Shown: positions 15,107-28,455 of the stretch, piece by piece | Layout of the letters: the number at the start of each line of letters is the position of its first letter | Numbering within the stretch: the stretch's first letter is position 1 | From: Rhipicephalus microplus | Lineage: Eukaryota; Arthropoda; Arachnida; Ixodida; Ixodidae | NCBI RefSeq assembly: GCF_043290135.1 | Contig: NW_027464603.1 | Location: 1,178,001 to 1,242,000, forward strand | Direction of reading: 5' to 3' | DNA length: 64,000 nucleotides | Position numbers and translations under genes: made by a program | Notes under the pieces: model-generated | What the model saw: the letters and a program-made list of their open reading frames with translations, nothing else | The model's database searches: none | What the model was told of the DNA's origin: nothing

Positions 15107-18100
15107 CTTCAAACTCCACAACTAGAAACTCCACAACTAGAGACTCCACAACTAGAGACTGCACAACTAGAGACTCCGCGACTAGAAACTCCACAGCTAG
15201 AAACTCCGCAACTAGAAACTTCACAACTAGAAACTCCACAACTTGAAACACCACAACTAGATACTCCACAACTACAAATTCCACAACTAGAAACTCCACA
15301 ACTTGAAACTCCATAACTAGAAACTCCGCAACTAGAAACTCCACAACTACAAATTCCACATTTAGAAACTCCACAACTAGAAACTCCATAACTAGAAACT
15401 CCGCAACTAGAAACTCCACAGCTAGAAATTACACAACCAGAGACTCAACAACTTGAGACTCCACAACTAAAAACTCCACAGCTAGAAACTCCACAACTTG
15501 AGACTTCGCAACTAGAAACTCGGCAACTAGAAACTCGGCAACTAGAAACTCGACAACTAGAAACTCCACAACTAGAAACTCCACAACTACAAATTCGACA
15601 ACTAGAAACTCCAAATTTAGAAACTCCGCAACAAGAAACTCTGCAACTTGAAACTCCACAACTACAAACTTCACAACTAGAAACTCCACAACCAGAAACT
15701 CCGCAACTAGAAACTCCACAACTAGAAATTCCACAACCAGAGACTCAACAACTAGAGACTCCACATTTAAAAATTCCACTAGAAACTCCACAACTAGAAA
15801 CTCCACAACTAGAAACTCCGCAACTAGAAACCCAGCAACTAGAAACTCGACAACTAGAATCTCAACACCTTTTAATTCCACAACCTAAAACTCCACAACT
15901 AGAAACTCAACAACTAGAAACTCCACACCTAGAAACTCCACAACTAGAAACTCCACAACTAGAAACTCTGCAACTAGAAACTCCGCAATTAGAAACTCTA
16001 CAGCTAGAAACTCCACAACTTCAAACTCCACAACTAGAAACTCCACAACTAGAGACTCCACAACTAGAGACTGCACAACTAGAGACTCCGCGACTAGAAA
16101 CTCCACAGCTAGAAACTCCGCAACTAGAAATTCCACAACTAGAGACTCCGCAACTCTAAACTCCACAACTTGAAACTGCAACTAGAAAATCCCCAACTAG
16201 AAACTACACAACTAGAATCTCCGCAACTCGAAACTCCGCAACTACAAAATCCACAACTGGGAACTCCGCAACTACAAAATCTACAACTAGAAACTCGAAA
16301 ACTAAAAACTCCAACTAGAAACTCCACAACTAGAAACTCCAAAACTTTAAACACCACAACTAGATACTCCACAACTAAAAATTCCACAACTAGAAACTCC
16401 AAATTTAGAAACTCCGCAACTAGAAACTCCACAACTTGAAACTCCACAACTAGAGACTCTATAACTAGACACTCCACAACTAGAAACTCCACTACTACAG
16501 ACTCCACAACTACAAACTTCACAACTAGAAACTCCACAACCAGAAACTCCGCAACTAAAAACTCCACAACTAGACATTCCACAACCAGAGACTCAACAAC
16601 TAGAGACTCCACAACTACAAACTCCACAACTAGAAACTCCACAACTAGAAACTCAACAACTTGAAACTCAACAACTAGAAACTCCGCAACTAGAAACCCA
16701 GCAACTAGAAACTCAACTAGAAACTCCACACCTCTAAATTCCACAACTAAAAACTCAACAACTAGAAACATAGCGAATAGAAACTCCACAACTACAAAAT
16801 CCACAACTAGAAACTCCACAACTGGGAACTCCGCAACTAGAGACTCCACAACTAGAAACTCCACAACTAGAGACTCCATAACTTGAAACACCACAACTAG
16901 ATACTCCACAACTACAAAGTCCACATCTGGAAACTCCAATTTTAGAAACTTCGCAACTTGAAACTCCACAACTAGAGACTCCAAAACAAGGAACTCCACA
17001 ACTAGAAACTCCACAACCGGAAACTACGGAACTAGAAACTCCGCAACTAGAAACTCCACAACTAGAAACTCCACAACTTGAGACTTCATAACTAGAAACT
17101 CGGCAACTAGAAACTCAACAACTAGAAACTCCACAACTAGAAACTCCACAACTAGAAACTCCACAACTTGAAACACCACAACTAGAGACTCTATAACTAG
17201 GAACTCCACAACTAGAAACTTCACAACTACAAACTCCACAACTACAAACTTCACAACTAGAAACTCCACAACCAGAAACTCCGCAACTAGAAACTCCACA
17301 ACTAGAAGTTCCACAACCAGAGACTCAACAACTAGAGACTCCACAACTAAAAACTCCACAACTAAAAACTCCACAACTAGAAACTCCACAACTTGAAACT
17401 CCGCAACTAGAAACCCAGCAACTAGAAACTCCACAACTAGAAACTCCACACCTATAAATTCCACAACTTGAAACTTCACAACTAGAAAAGCATTAACTAG
17501 AAACTCCACAACTAGAAACTCCGCAACTAGAAAACTCCGCAACTAGAAACTTCACGACTAGACACTCCACAACTTGAGACTCCGCAACGACAGACTCCGC
17601 AACTAGAAACTCTGCAACTAGAAACTGCACAGCTAGAAACTTGCAACTCGAAACTCTGCAACTAGAAGCTCCGCAACTAGAAACTCCACCACTAGAAACT
17701 CCACAACTAGAGACTCCACAACTAGAGACTCCGCAACTAGAAACTCCACAGCTAGAAACTCCGCAACTAGAAACTCCACAACTAGAAACTCCACAACTAG
17801 AAACACCGCAACTATAAACTTCACAACTTGAAACTCTGCAACTCGAAACTCTGCAACTAGAAAATTCCCAACTAGAAACTACACAACTACAATTTCCGCA
17901 ACTCGAAACTCTGCAACTACAAAATCCACAACTAGAAACTCTACAACTGGGAACTCCGCAAGTAGAAAATCTACAACTATAAACTCGAAAACTAAAAACT
18001 CCAACTAGAAACTCCACAACTAGAAACTCCATAACTAGAAACTCCACAGCTAGACACTTCGCAACTAGAAACTCCACAACTAGACACTCCACAACTAGAA

Positions 18101-19323
18101 AACTCCGCAACTAGAAACTCTACGACTAGACACTCCACAACTAGAAACTCCATAACTAGAAACTCCACAACTAGACACTCCATAACTAGGCACTCCACAA
18201 CTAGAAACTCCACAACTAGACACTCCCCAACTTGAGACTCCGCAACGACAGACTCCGCAACTAGAAACTCTGCAACTAGAAATTCCGAAACTACAAACTC
18301 CACAGCTAGAAACTTGCAACTAGAAACTCTGCAACTAGAAACTCCACGGCCAGAAACTCCACAACTACAAACTTCACAACTAGAAACTCCACAACCAGAA
18401 ACTCCGCAACTAGAAACTCCACAACTAAAAATTCCACAACCAGAGAATTAACAACTAGAGACTCCACAACTAAAAATTCCACAACTAGAAACTCCACAAC
18501 TAGAAACTCCACAACTAGAAACTCCACAACTAGAAACTCCACAACCAGAAACTCCGCAACTAGAAACTCCACAACTAGAAATTCCACAACCAGAGACTCA
18601 AAAGCTAGAGACTCCACAACTAAAAATTCCACAACTAGAAACTCCACAACTAGAAACTCCACAACTAGAAACTCCGCAACTAGAAACTCCACAACTTGAA
18701 ATTCCACAACTAGAAACTCCACAACTACAAACTCGACAACTAGAAACTCCAAATTTAGAAACTCCGCAACAAGAAACTCCACAACTTGAAACTCCACAAC
18801 TACAAACTTCACAACTACAAACTCCACAACCAGAAACTCCGCAACTAGAAACTCCACAACTAGAAATTCCACAACCAGAGACTCAACAACTAGAGACTCC
18901 ACATTTAAAAATTCCACAACTAGAAACTCCACAACTAGAAACTCCACAACTAGAAACTCCGCAACTAGAAACCCAGCAACTAGAAACTCGACAACTAGAA
19001 TCTCAACACCTATTAATTCCACAACCTAAAACTCCACAACTAGAAACTCAACAACTAGGAACTCCACACCTAGAAACTCCACAACTAGAAACTCCACAAC
19101 TAGATACTCTACAACTAGAAACTATGCAACTAGAAACTCCGCATCTAGAAACTCCACAGCTAGAACGTCCGCAACTAGAAACTCTGCAACTAGAAACTCC
19201 GCAATTAGAAACTCCACAGCTAGAAACTCCACAACTTCAAACTTCACAGCTAGAAACTCCGCAACTAGAAATTCCACAACTAGAGACTCCGCAACTCTTA
19301 ACTCCACAACTTGAAACTCTGCA
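14576..19323 (+). repeat. Transitional satellite between SINE block and HOR domain
   Basis: Monomer array containing pieces recognisably homologous to the 2.9-kb HOR but in an older arrangement. For example 17024-17542 parallels part of the HOR near 19347-20330 but with a different right end, and 17493-18110 parallels 20281-20898 with private substitutions. A near-identical copy lies at 55305-60060. Relative to that copy, one extra 15-bp monomer is present here near 18510. No gene is present. Confidence 0.75.
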
Positions 19324-22300
19324 ACTAGAAAATCCCCAACTAGAAACTACACAACTAGAATCTCCGCAACTCGAAACTCCGCAACTACAAAATCCACAAC
19401 TGGGAACTCCGCAACTAGAAAATCTACAACTAGAAACTCGAAAACTAGAAACTCCAAATTTAGAAACTCCGCAACTAGAAACTCCACAACTTGAAACTCC
19501 ACAACTAGAGACTCTATAACTAGACACTCCACAACTAGAAACTCCACTACTACAGACTCCACAACTACAAACTTCACAACTAGAAACTCCACAACCAGAA
19601 ACTCCGCAACTAAAAACTCCACAACTAGACATTCCACAACCAGAGACTCAACAACTAGAGACTCCACAACTACAAACTCCACAACTAGAAACTCCACAAC
19701 TAGAAACTCAACAACTAGAAACTCAACAACTAGAAACTCTGCAACTAGAAACCCAGCAACTACAAACTCCACAACTAGAAACTCCACACCTATAAATTCC
19801 ACAACTAGAAACTCAACAACTAGAAACATAGCGAATAGAAACTCCACAACTACAAAATCCACAACTAGAAACTCCACAACTGGGAACTCCGCAACTAGAG
19901 ACTCCACAACAAGAAACTCTGCAACTAGAAACTCCACAACTAGAAGCTCCACAACTTGAAACACCACAACTAGAGACTCCATAACTAGGAACTCCACAAC
20001 TAGAAACTTCACAACTACAGACTCCACAACTACAAACTTCACAACTAGAAACTCCACAACCAGAAACTCCGCAACTAGAAACTCCACAACTAGAAGTTCC
20101 ACAACCTGAGACTCAACAACTAGAGACTCCACAACTAAAAACTCCACAACTAAAAACTCCACAACTAGAAACTCCACAACCTGAAACTCCGCAACTAGAA
20201 ACCCAGCAACTAGAAACTCCACAACTAGAAACTCCACACTTATAAATTCCACAACTTGAAACTTCACAACTAGAAAAGCATTAACTAGAAACTCCACACC
20301 TAGAAACTCCGCAACTAGAAAACTCCGCAACTAGAAACTTCACGACTAGACACTCCACAACTTGAGACTTCGCAACGACAGACTCCGCAACTAGAAACTC
20401 TGCAACTAGAAACTGCACAGCTAGAAACTTGCAACTCGAAACTCTGCAACTAGAAGCTCCGCAACTAGAAACTCCACAACTAGAAACTCCACAACTAGAG
20501 ACTCCACAACTAGAGACTCCGCAACTAGAAACTCCACAGCTAGAAACTCCGCAACTAGAAACTCCACAACTAGAAACTCCACAACTAGAAACACCACAAC
20601 TATAAACTTCACAACTTGAAACTCTGCAACTCGAAACTCTGCAACTAGAAAATTCCCAACTAGAAACTACACAACTACAATTTCCGCAACTCGAAACTCT
20701 GCAACTACAAAATCCACAACTAGAAACTCTACAACTGGGAACTCCGCAAGTAGAAAATCTACAACTATAAACTCGAAAACTAAAAACTCCAACTAGAAAC
20801 TCCACAACTAGAAACTCCATAACTAGAAACTCCACAGCTAGACACTTCGCAACTAGAAACTCCACAACTAGACACTCCACAACTAGAAAACTCCGCAACT
20901 AGAAACTCTACGACTAGACACTCCACAACTAGAAACTCCATAACTAGAAACTCCGCAACTAGAAACTCCACAACTAGAGACTCCATAACTAGGAACTCCA
21001 CAACTAGAAACTCCACAACTACACACTCCCCAACTTGAGACTCCGCAACGACAGACTCCGCAACTAGAAACTCTGCAACTAGAAATTCCGAAACTACAAA
21101 CTCCACAGCTAGAAACTTGCAACTAGAAACTCTGCAACTAGAAACTCCACAGCCAGAAACTCCACAACTACAAACTTCACAACTAGAAACTCCACAACCA
21201 GAAACTCCGCAACTAGAAACTCCACAACTAGAAATTCCACAACCAGAGAATTAACAACTAGAGACTCCACAACTAAAAATTCCACAACTAGAAACTCCAC
21301 AACTAGAAACAACACAACTAGAAACTCCACAACCAGAAACTCCGCAACTAGAAACTCCACAACTAGAAATTCCACAACCAGAGACTCAAAAACTAGAGAC
21401 TCCACAACTAAAAATTCCACAACTAGAAACTCCACAACTAGAAACTCCACAACTAGAAACTCCGCAACTAGAAACTCCACAACTTGAAATTCCACAACCA
21501 GAGACTCAACAACTTGAGACTCCACAACTGAAAACTCCACAGCTTGAAACTCCACAACTTGAGACTTCGTAACTGGAAACTCGGCAACTAGAAACTCAAC
21601 AACTAGAAACTCAACAACTAGAAACTCCACAACTAGAAACTCCACAACTACAAATTCGACAACTAGAAACTCCAAATTTAGAAACTCCGCAACAAGAAAC
21701 TCCGCAACTTGAAACTCCACAACTACAAACTTCACAACTACAAACTCCACAACCAGAAACTCCGCAACTAGAAACTCCACAACTAGAAATTCCACAACCA
21801 GAGACTCAACAACTAGAGACTCCACATTTAAAAATTCCACAACTAGAAACTCCACAACTAGAAACTCCACAACTAGAAACTCCACACCTATAAATTCCAC
21901 AACTTGAAACTTCACAACTAGAAAAGCATTAACTAGAAACTCCACAACTAGAAACTCCCCAACTAGAAAACTCCGCAACTAGAAACTTCACGACTAGACA
22001 CTCCACAACTTGAGACTCCGCAACGACAGACTCCGCAACTAGAAACTCTGCAACTAGAAACTGCACAGCTAGAAACTTGCAACTCGAAACTCTGCAACTA
22101 GAAGCTCCGCAACTAGAAACTCCACAACTAGAAACTCCAACTAGAGACTCCACAACTAGAGACTCCGCAACTAGAAACTCCACAGCTAGAAACTCCGCAA
22201 CTAGAAACTCCACAACTAGAAACTCCACAACTAGAAACACCGCAACTATAAACTTCACAACTTGAAACTCTGCAACTCGAAACTCTGCAACTAGAAAATT

Positions 22301-25300
22301 CCCAACTAGAAACTACACAACTACAATTTCCGCAACTCGAAACTCTGCAACTACCAAATCCACAACTAGAAACTCTACAACTGGGAACTCCGCAAGTAGA
22401 AAATCTACAACTATAAACTCGAAAACTAAAAACTCCAACTAGAAACTCCACAACTAGAAACTCCATAACTAGAAACTCCACAGCTAGACACTTCGCAACT
22501 AGAAACTCTACGACTAGACACTCCACAACTAGAAACTCCATAACTAGAAACTCCGCAACTAGAAACTCCACAACTAGAGACTCCATAACTAGGAACTCCA
22601 CAACTAGAAACTCCACAACTAGACACTCCCCAACTTGAGACTCCGCAACGACAGACTCCGCAACTTGAAACTCTGCAACTAGAAATTCCGAAACTACAAA
22701 CTCCACAGCTAGAAACTTGCAACTAGAAACTCTGCAACTAGAAACTCCACAGCCAGAAACTCCACAACTACAAACTTCACAACTAGAAACTCCACAACCA
22801 GAAACTCCGCAACTAGAAACTCCACAACTAAAAATTCCACAACCAGAGAATTAACAACTAGAGACTCCACAACTAAAAATTCCACAACTAGAAACTCCAC
22901 AACTAGAAACTCCACAACTAGAAACTCCACAACCAGAAACTCCGCAACTAGAAACACCACAACTAGAAATTCCACAACCAGAGACTCAAAAACTAGAGAC
23001 TCCACAACTAAAAATTCCACAACTAGAAACTCCACAACTAGAAACTCCACAACTAGAAACTCCGCAACTAGAAACTCCACAACTTGAAATTCCACAACCA
23101 GAGACTCAACAACTTGAGACTCCACAACTGAAAACTCCACAGCTTGAAACTCCACAACTTGAGACTTCGTAACTAGAAACTCGGCAACTAGAAACTCAAC
23201 AACTAGAAACTCCACAACTAGAAACTCCACAACTACAAATTCGACAACTAGAAACTCCAAATTTAGAAACTCCGCAACAAGAAACTCCGCAACTTGAAAC
23301 TCCACAACTACAAACATCACAACTACAAACTCCACAACCAGAAACTCCGCAACTAGAAACTCCACAACTAGAAATTCCACAACCAGAGACTCAACAACTA
23401 GAGACTCCACATTTAAAAATTCCACAACTAGAAACTCCACAACTAGAAACTCCACAACTAGAAACTCCGCAACTAGAAACCCAGCAACTAGAAACTCGAC
23501 AACTAGAATCTCAACACCTATTAATTCCACAACCTAAAACTCCACAACTAGAAACTCAACAACTAGGAACTCCACACCTAGAAACCCCACAACTAGAAAC
23601 TCCACAACTAGATACTCTACAACTAGAAACTATGCAACTAGAAACTCCGCATCTAGAAACTCCACAGCTAGAACGTCCGCAACTAGAAACTCTGCAACTA
23701 GAAACTCCGCAATTAGAAACTCCACAGCTAGAAACTCCACAACTTCAAACTTCACAGCTAGAAACTCCGCAACTAGAAATTCCACAACTAGAGACTCCGC
23801 AACTCTTAACTCCACAACTTGAAACTCTGCAACTAGAAAATCCCCAACTAGAAACTACACAACTAGAATCTCCGCAACTCGAAACTCCGCAACTACAAAA
23901 TCCACAACTGGGAACTCCGCAACTAGAAAATCTACAACTAGAAACTCGAAAACTAGAAACTCCAAATTTAGAAACTCCGCAACTAGAAACTCCACAACTT
24001 GAAACTCCACAACTAGAGACTCTATAACTAGACACTCCACAACTAGAAACTCCACTACTAAAGACTCCACAACTACAAACTTCACAACTAGAAACTCCAC
24101 AACCAGAAACTCCGCAACTAAAAACTCCACAACTAGACATTCCACAACCAGAGACTCAACAACTAGAGACTCCACAACTACAAACTCCACAACTAGAAAC
24201 TCCACAACTAGAAACTCAACAACTAGAAACTCAACAACTAGAAACTCCGCAACTAGAAACCCAGCAACTACAAACTCCACAACTAGAAACTCCACACCTA
24301 TAAATTCCACAACTAGAAACTCAACAACTAGAAACATAGCGAATAGAAACTCCACAACTACAAAATCCACAACTAGAAACTCCACAACTGGGAACTCCGC
24401 AACTAGAGACTCCACAACAAGAAACTCTGCAACTAGAAACTCCACAACTAGAAACTCCACAACTTGAAACACCACAACTAGAGACTCCATAACTAGGAAC
24501 TCCACAACTAGAAACTTCACAACTACAGACTCCACAACTACAAACTTCACAACTAGAAACTCCACAACCAGAAACTCCGCAACTAGAAACTCCACAACTA
24601 GAAGTTCCACAACCAGAGACTCAACAACTAGAGACTCCACAACTAAAAACTCCACAACTAAAAACTCCACAACTAGAAACTCCACAACTTGAAACTCCGC
24701 AACTAGAAACCCAGCAACTAGAAACTCCACAACTAGAAACTCCACACTTATAAATTCCACAACTTGAAACTTCACAACTAGAAAAGCATTAACTAGAAAC
24801 TCCACACCTAGAAACTCCGCAACTAGAAAACTCCGCAACTAGAAACTTCACGACTAGACACTCCACAACTTGAGACTCCGCAACGACAGACTCCGCAACT
24901 AGAAACTCTGCAACTAGAAACTGCACAGCTAGAAACTTGCAACTCGAAACTCTGCAACTAGAAGCTCCGCAACTAGAAACTCCACAACTAGAAACTCCAC
25001 AACTAGAGACTCCACAACTAGAGACTCCGCAACTAGAAACTCCACAGCTAGAAACTCCGCAACTAGAAACTCCACAACTAGAAACTCCACAACTAGAAAC
25101 ACCGCAACTATAAACTTCACAACTTGAAACTCTGCAACTCGAAACTCTGCAACTAGAAAATTCCCAACTAGAAACTACACAACTACAATTTCCGCAACTC
25201 GAAACTCTGCAACTACAAAATCCACAACTAGAAACTCTACAACTGGGAACTCCGCAAGTAGAAAATCTACAACTATAAACTCGAAAACTAAAAACTCCAA

Positions 25301-25930
25301 CTAGAAACTCCACAACTAGAAACTCCATAACTAGAAACTCCACAGCTAGACACTTCGCAACTAGAAACTCCACAACTAGACACTCCACAACTAGAAAACT
25401 CCGCAACTAGAAACTCTACGACTAGACACTCCACAACTAGAAACTCCATAACTAGAAACTCCGCAACTAGAAACTCCACAACTAGAGACTCCATAACTAG
25501 GAACTCCACAACTAGAAACTCCACAACTAGACACTCCCCAACTTGAGACTCCGCAACGACAGACTCCGCAACTAGAAACTCTGCAACTAGAAATTCCGAA
25601 ACTACAAACTCCACAGCTAGAAACTTGCAACTAGAAACTCTGCAACTAGAAACTCCACAGCCAGAAACTCCACAACTACAAACTTCACAACTAGAAACTC
25701 CACAACCAGAAACTCCGCAACTAGAAACTCCACAACTAGAAATTCCACAACCAGAGAATTAACAACTAGAGACTCCACAACTAAAAATTCCACAACTAGA
25801 AACTCCACAACTAGAAACTCCACAACTAGAAACTCCACAACCAGAAACTCCGCAACTAGAAACTCCACAACTAGAAATTCCACAACCAGAGACTCAAAAA
25901 CTAGAGACTCCACAACTAAAAATTCCACAA
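19324..25930 (+). repeat. Copy 1 of an inferred 6,606-bp tandem duplication
   Basis: The sequence from 25931 resumes as a copy of 19324 onward (offset 6,606 bp, for example 26887 with 20281 and 27386 with 20780). The copy 2 counterpart is now split, 25931-27991 and 32592-37137, by the later 4,601-bp duplication. The 810 bp missing at 25930 are present at 37137-37946, exactly where copy 2 should end. Confidence 0.7.
19347..23854 (+). repeat. HOR unit 1, 4,508-bp variant
   Basis: This is the 2,908-bp unit plus a 1.6-kb internal partial duplication: about 20235-21882 is repeated as about 21883-23483. The second partial copy starts at CACCTATAAATTCC where the first has CACTTATAAATTCC. It carries extra 13-bp monomers and a 45-48-bp deletion relative to the first. 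The length is 15 x 301 minus 7, which agrees with counting the odd-length monomers. Confidence 0.75.
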
Positions 25931-27991
25931 CTAGAAAATCCCCAACTAGAAACTACACAACTAGAATCTCCGCAACTCGAAACTCCGCAACTACAAAATC
26001 CACAACTGGGAACTCCGCAACTAGAAAATCTACAACTAGAAACTCGAAAACTAGAAACTCCAAATTTAGAAACTCCGCAACTAGAAACTCCACAACTTGA
26101 AACTCCACAACTAGAGACTCTATAACTAGACACTCCACAACTAGAAACTCCACTACTACAGACTCCACAACTACAAACTTCACAACTAGAAACTCCACAA
26201 CCAGAAACTCCGCAACTAAAAACTCCACAACTAGACATTCCACAACCAGAGACTCAACAACTAGAGACTCCACAACTACAAACTCCACAACTAGAAACTC
26301 CACAACTAGAAACTCAACAACTAGAAACTCAACAACTAGAAACTCTGCAACTAGAAACCCAGCAACTACAAACTCCACAACTAGAAACTCCACACCTATA
26401 AATTCCACAACTAGAAACTCAACAACTAGAAACATAGCGAATAGAAACTCCACAACTACAAAATCCACAACTAGAAACTCCACAACTGGGAACTCCGCAA
26501 CTAGAGACTCCACAACAAGAAACTCTGCAACTAGAAACTCCACAACTAGAAGCTCCACAACTTGAAACACCACAACTAGAGACTCCATAACTAGGAACTC
26601 CACAACTAGAAACTTCACAACTACAGACTCCACAACTACAAACTTCACAACTAGAAACTCCACAACCAGAAACTCCGCAACTAGAAACTCCACAACTAGA
26701 AGTTCCACAACCTGAGACTCAACAACTAGAGACTCCACAACTAAAAACTCCACAACTAAAAACTCCACAACTAGAAACTCCACAACCTGAAACTCCGCAA
26801 CTAGAAACCCAGCAACTAGAAACTCCACAACTAGAAACTCCACACTTATAAATTCCACAACTTGAAACTTCACAACTAGAAAAGCATTAACTAGAAACTC
26901 CACACCTAGAAACTCCGCAACTAGAAAACTCCGCAACTAGAAACTTCACGACTAGACACTCCACAACTTGAGACTTCGCAACGACAGACTCCGCAACTAG
27001 AAACTCTGCAACTAGAAACTGCACAGCTAGAAACTTGCAACTCGAAACTCTGCAACTAGAAGCTCCGCAACTAGAAACTCCACAACTAGAAACTCCACAA
27101 CTAGAGACTCCACAACTAGAGACTCCGCAACTAGAAACTCCACAGCTAGAAACTCCGCAACTAGAAACTCCACAACTAGAAACTCCACAACTAGAAACAC
27201 CACAACTATAAACTTCACAACTTGAAACTCTGCAACTCGAAACTCTGCAACTAGAAAATTCCCAACTAGAAACTACACAACTACAATTTCCGCAACTCGA
27301 AACTCTGCAACTACAAAATCCACAACTAGAAACTCTACAACTGGGAACTCCGCAAGTAGAAAATCTACAACTATAAACTCGAAAACTAAAAACTCCAACT
27401 AGAAACTCCACAACTAGAAACTCCATAACTAGAAACTCCACAGCTAGACACTTCGCAACTAGAAACTCCACAACTAGACACTCCACAACTAGAAAACTCC
27501 GCAACTAGAAACTCTACGACTAGACACTCCACAACTAGAAACTCCATAACTAGAAACTCCGCAACTAGAAACTCCACAACTAGAGACTCCATAACTAGGA
27601 ACTCCACAACTAGAAACTCCACAACTACACACTCCCCAACTTGAGACTCCGCAACGACAGACTCCCCAACTAGAAACTCTGCAACTAGAAATTCCGAAAC
27701 TACAAACTCCACAGCTAGAAACTTGCAACTAGAAACTCTGCAACTAGAAACTCCACAGCCAGAAACTCCACAACTACAAACTTCACAACTAGAAACTCCA
27801 CAACCAGAAACTCCGCAACTAGAAACTCCACAACTAGAAATTCCACAACCAGAGAATTAACAACTAGAGACTCCACAACTAAAAATTCCACAACTAGAAA
27901 CTCCACAACTAGAAACAACACAACTAGAAACTCCACAACCAGAAACTCCGCAACTAGAAACTCCACAACTAGAAATTCCACAACCAGAGAC
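23391..27991 (+). repeat. Copy 1 of a 4,601-bp tandem duplication
   Basis: Directly adjacent to its partner. The pair diverges on both outer sides within CCAGAGACTCA, where one side continues ACAACTAG and the other AAAACTAG. Confidence 0.8.
23855..25952 (+). repeat. HOR unit 2, 2,098-bp variant
   Basis: The 2,908-bp unit lacking 810 bp (54 monomers). The junction at about 25930 joins sequence homologous to 37136 directly to sequence homologous to 37946, within CAACTAGAAA. The same junction recurs at about 30531 in unit 4. Confidence 0.8.
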
Positions 27992-28455
27992 TCAACAACT
28001 AGAGACTCCACATTTAAAAATTCCACAACTAGAAACTCCACAACTAGAAACTCCACAACTAGAAACTCCGCAACTAGAAACCCAGCAACTAGAAACTCGA
28101 CAACTAGAATCTCAACACCTATTAATTCCACAACCTAAAACTCCACAACTAGAAACTCAACAACTAGGAACTCCACACCTAGAAACCCCACAACTAGAAA
28201 CTCCACAACTAGATACTCTACAACTAGAAACTATGCAACTAGAAACTCCGCATCTAGAAACTCCACAGCTAGAACGTCCGCAACTAGAAACTCTGCAACT
28301 AGAAACTCCGCAATTAGAAACTCCACAGCTAGAAACTCCACAACTTCAAACTTCACAGCTAGAAACTCCGCAACTAGAAATTCCACAACTAGAGACTCCG
28401 CAACTCTTAACTCCACAACTTGAAACTCTGCAACTAGAAAATCCCCAACTAGAAA
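25953..28455 (+). repeat. HOR unit 3, 2,503-bp variant
   Basis: The 2,908-bp unit lacking 405 bp (27 monomers), fused at about 27991 between two paralogous stretches that both read GAAATTCCACAACCAGAG. It shares with unit 5 the private variants CTCCCCAAC (near 27660 and 32260) and the linked changes around them. Its first part matches unit 1 at an offset of 6,606 bp. Confidence 0.8.

Noticed and set aside
19124..19519. 131-residue plus-strand QLETP frame
   Set aside because: Stops (mostly CTATAA and CCATAA variants) interrupt this frame throughout the array, and the ends are arbitrary. It is not a gene.
19347..20330. 327-residue minus-strand open frame (EFLVV repeats), recurring in eight HOR units
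   Set aside because: It is the translation of the 15-bp monomer in a stop-free frame. Its conservation follows from recent DNA duplication; there is no start context, no domain, and it switches frame at odd-length monomers.
20341..20400. CENP-B-box-like sequence on the minus strand around GTCGTTGC
   Set aside because: Only a partial match to the mammalian box. The key downstream bases are absent, and CENP-B use in ticks is not established.
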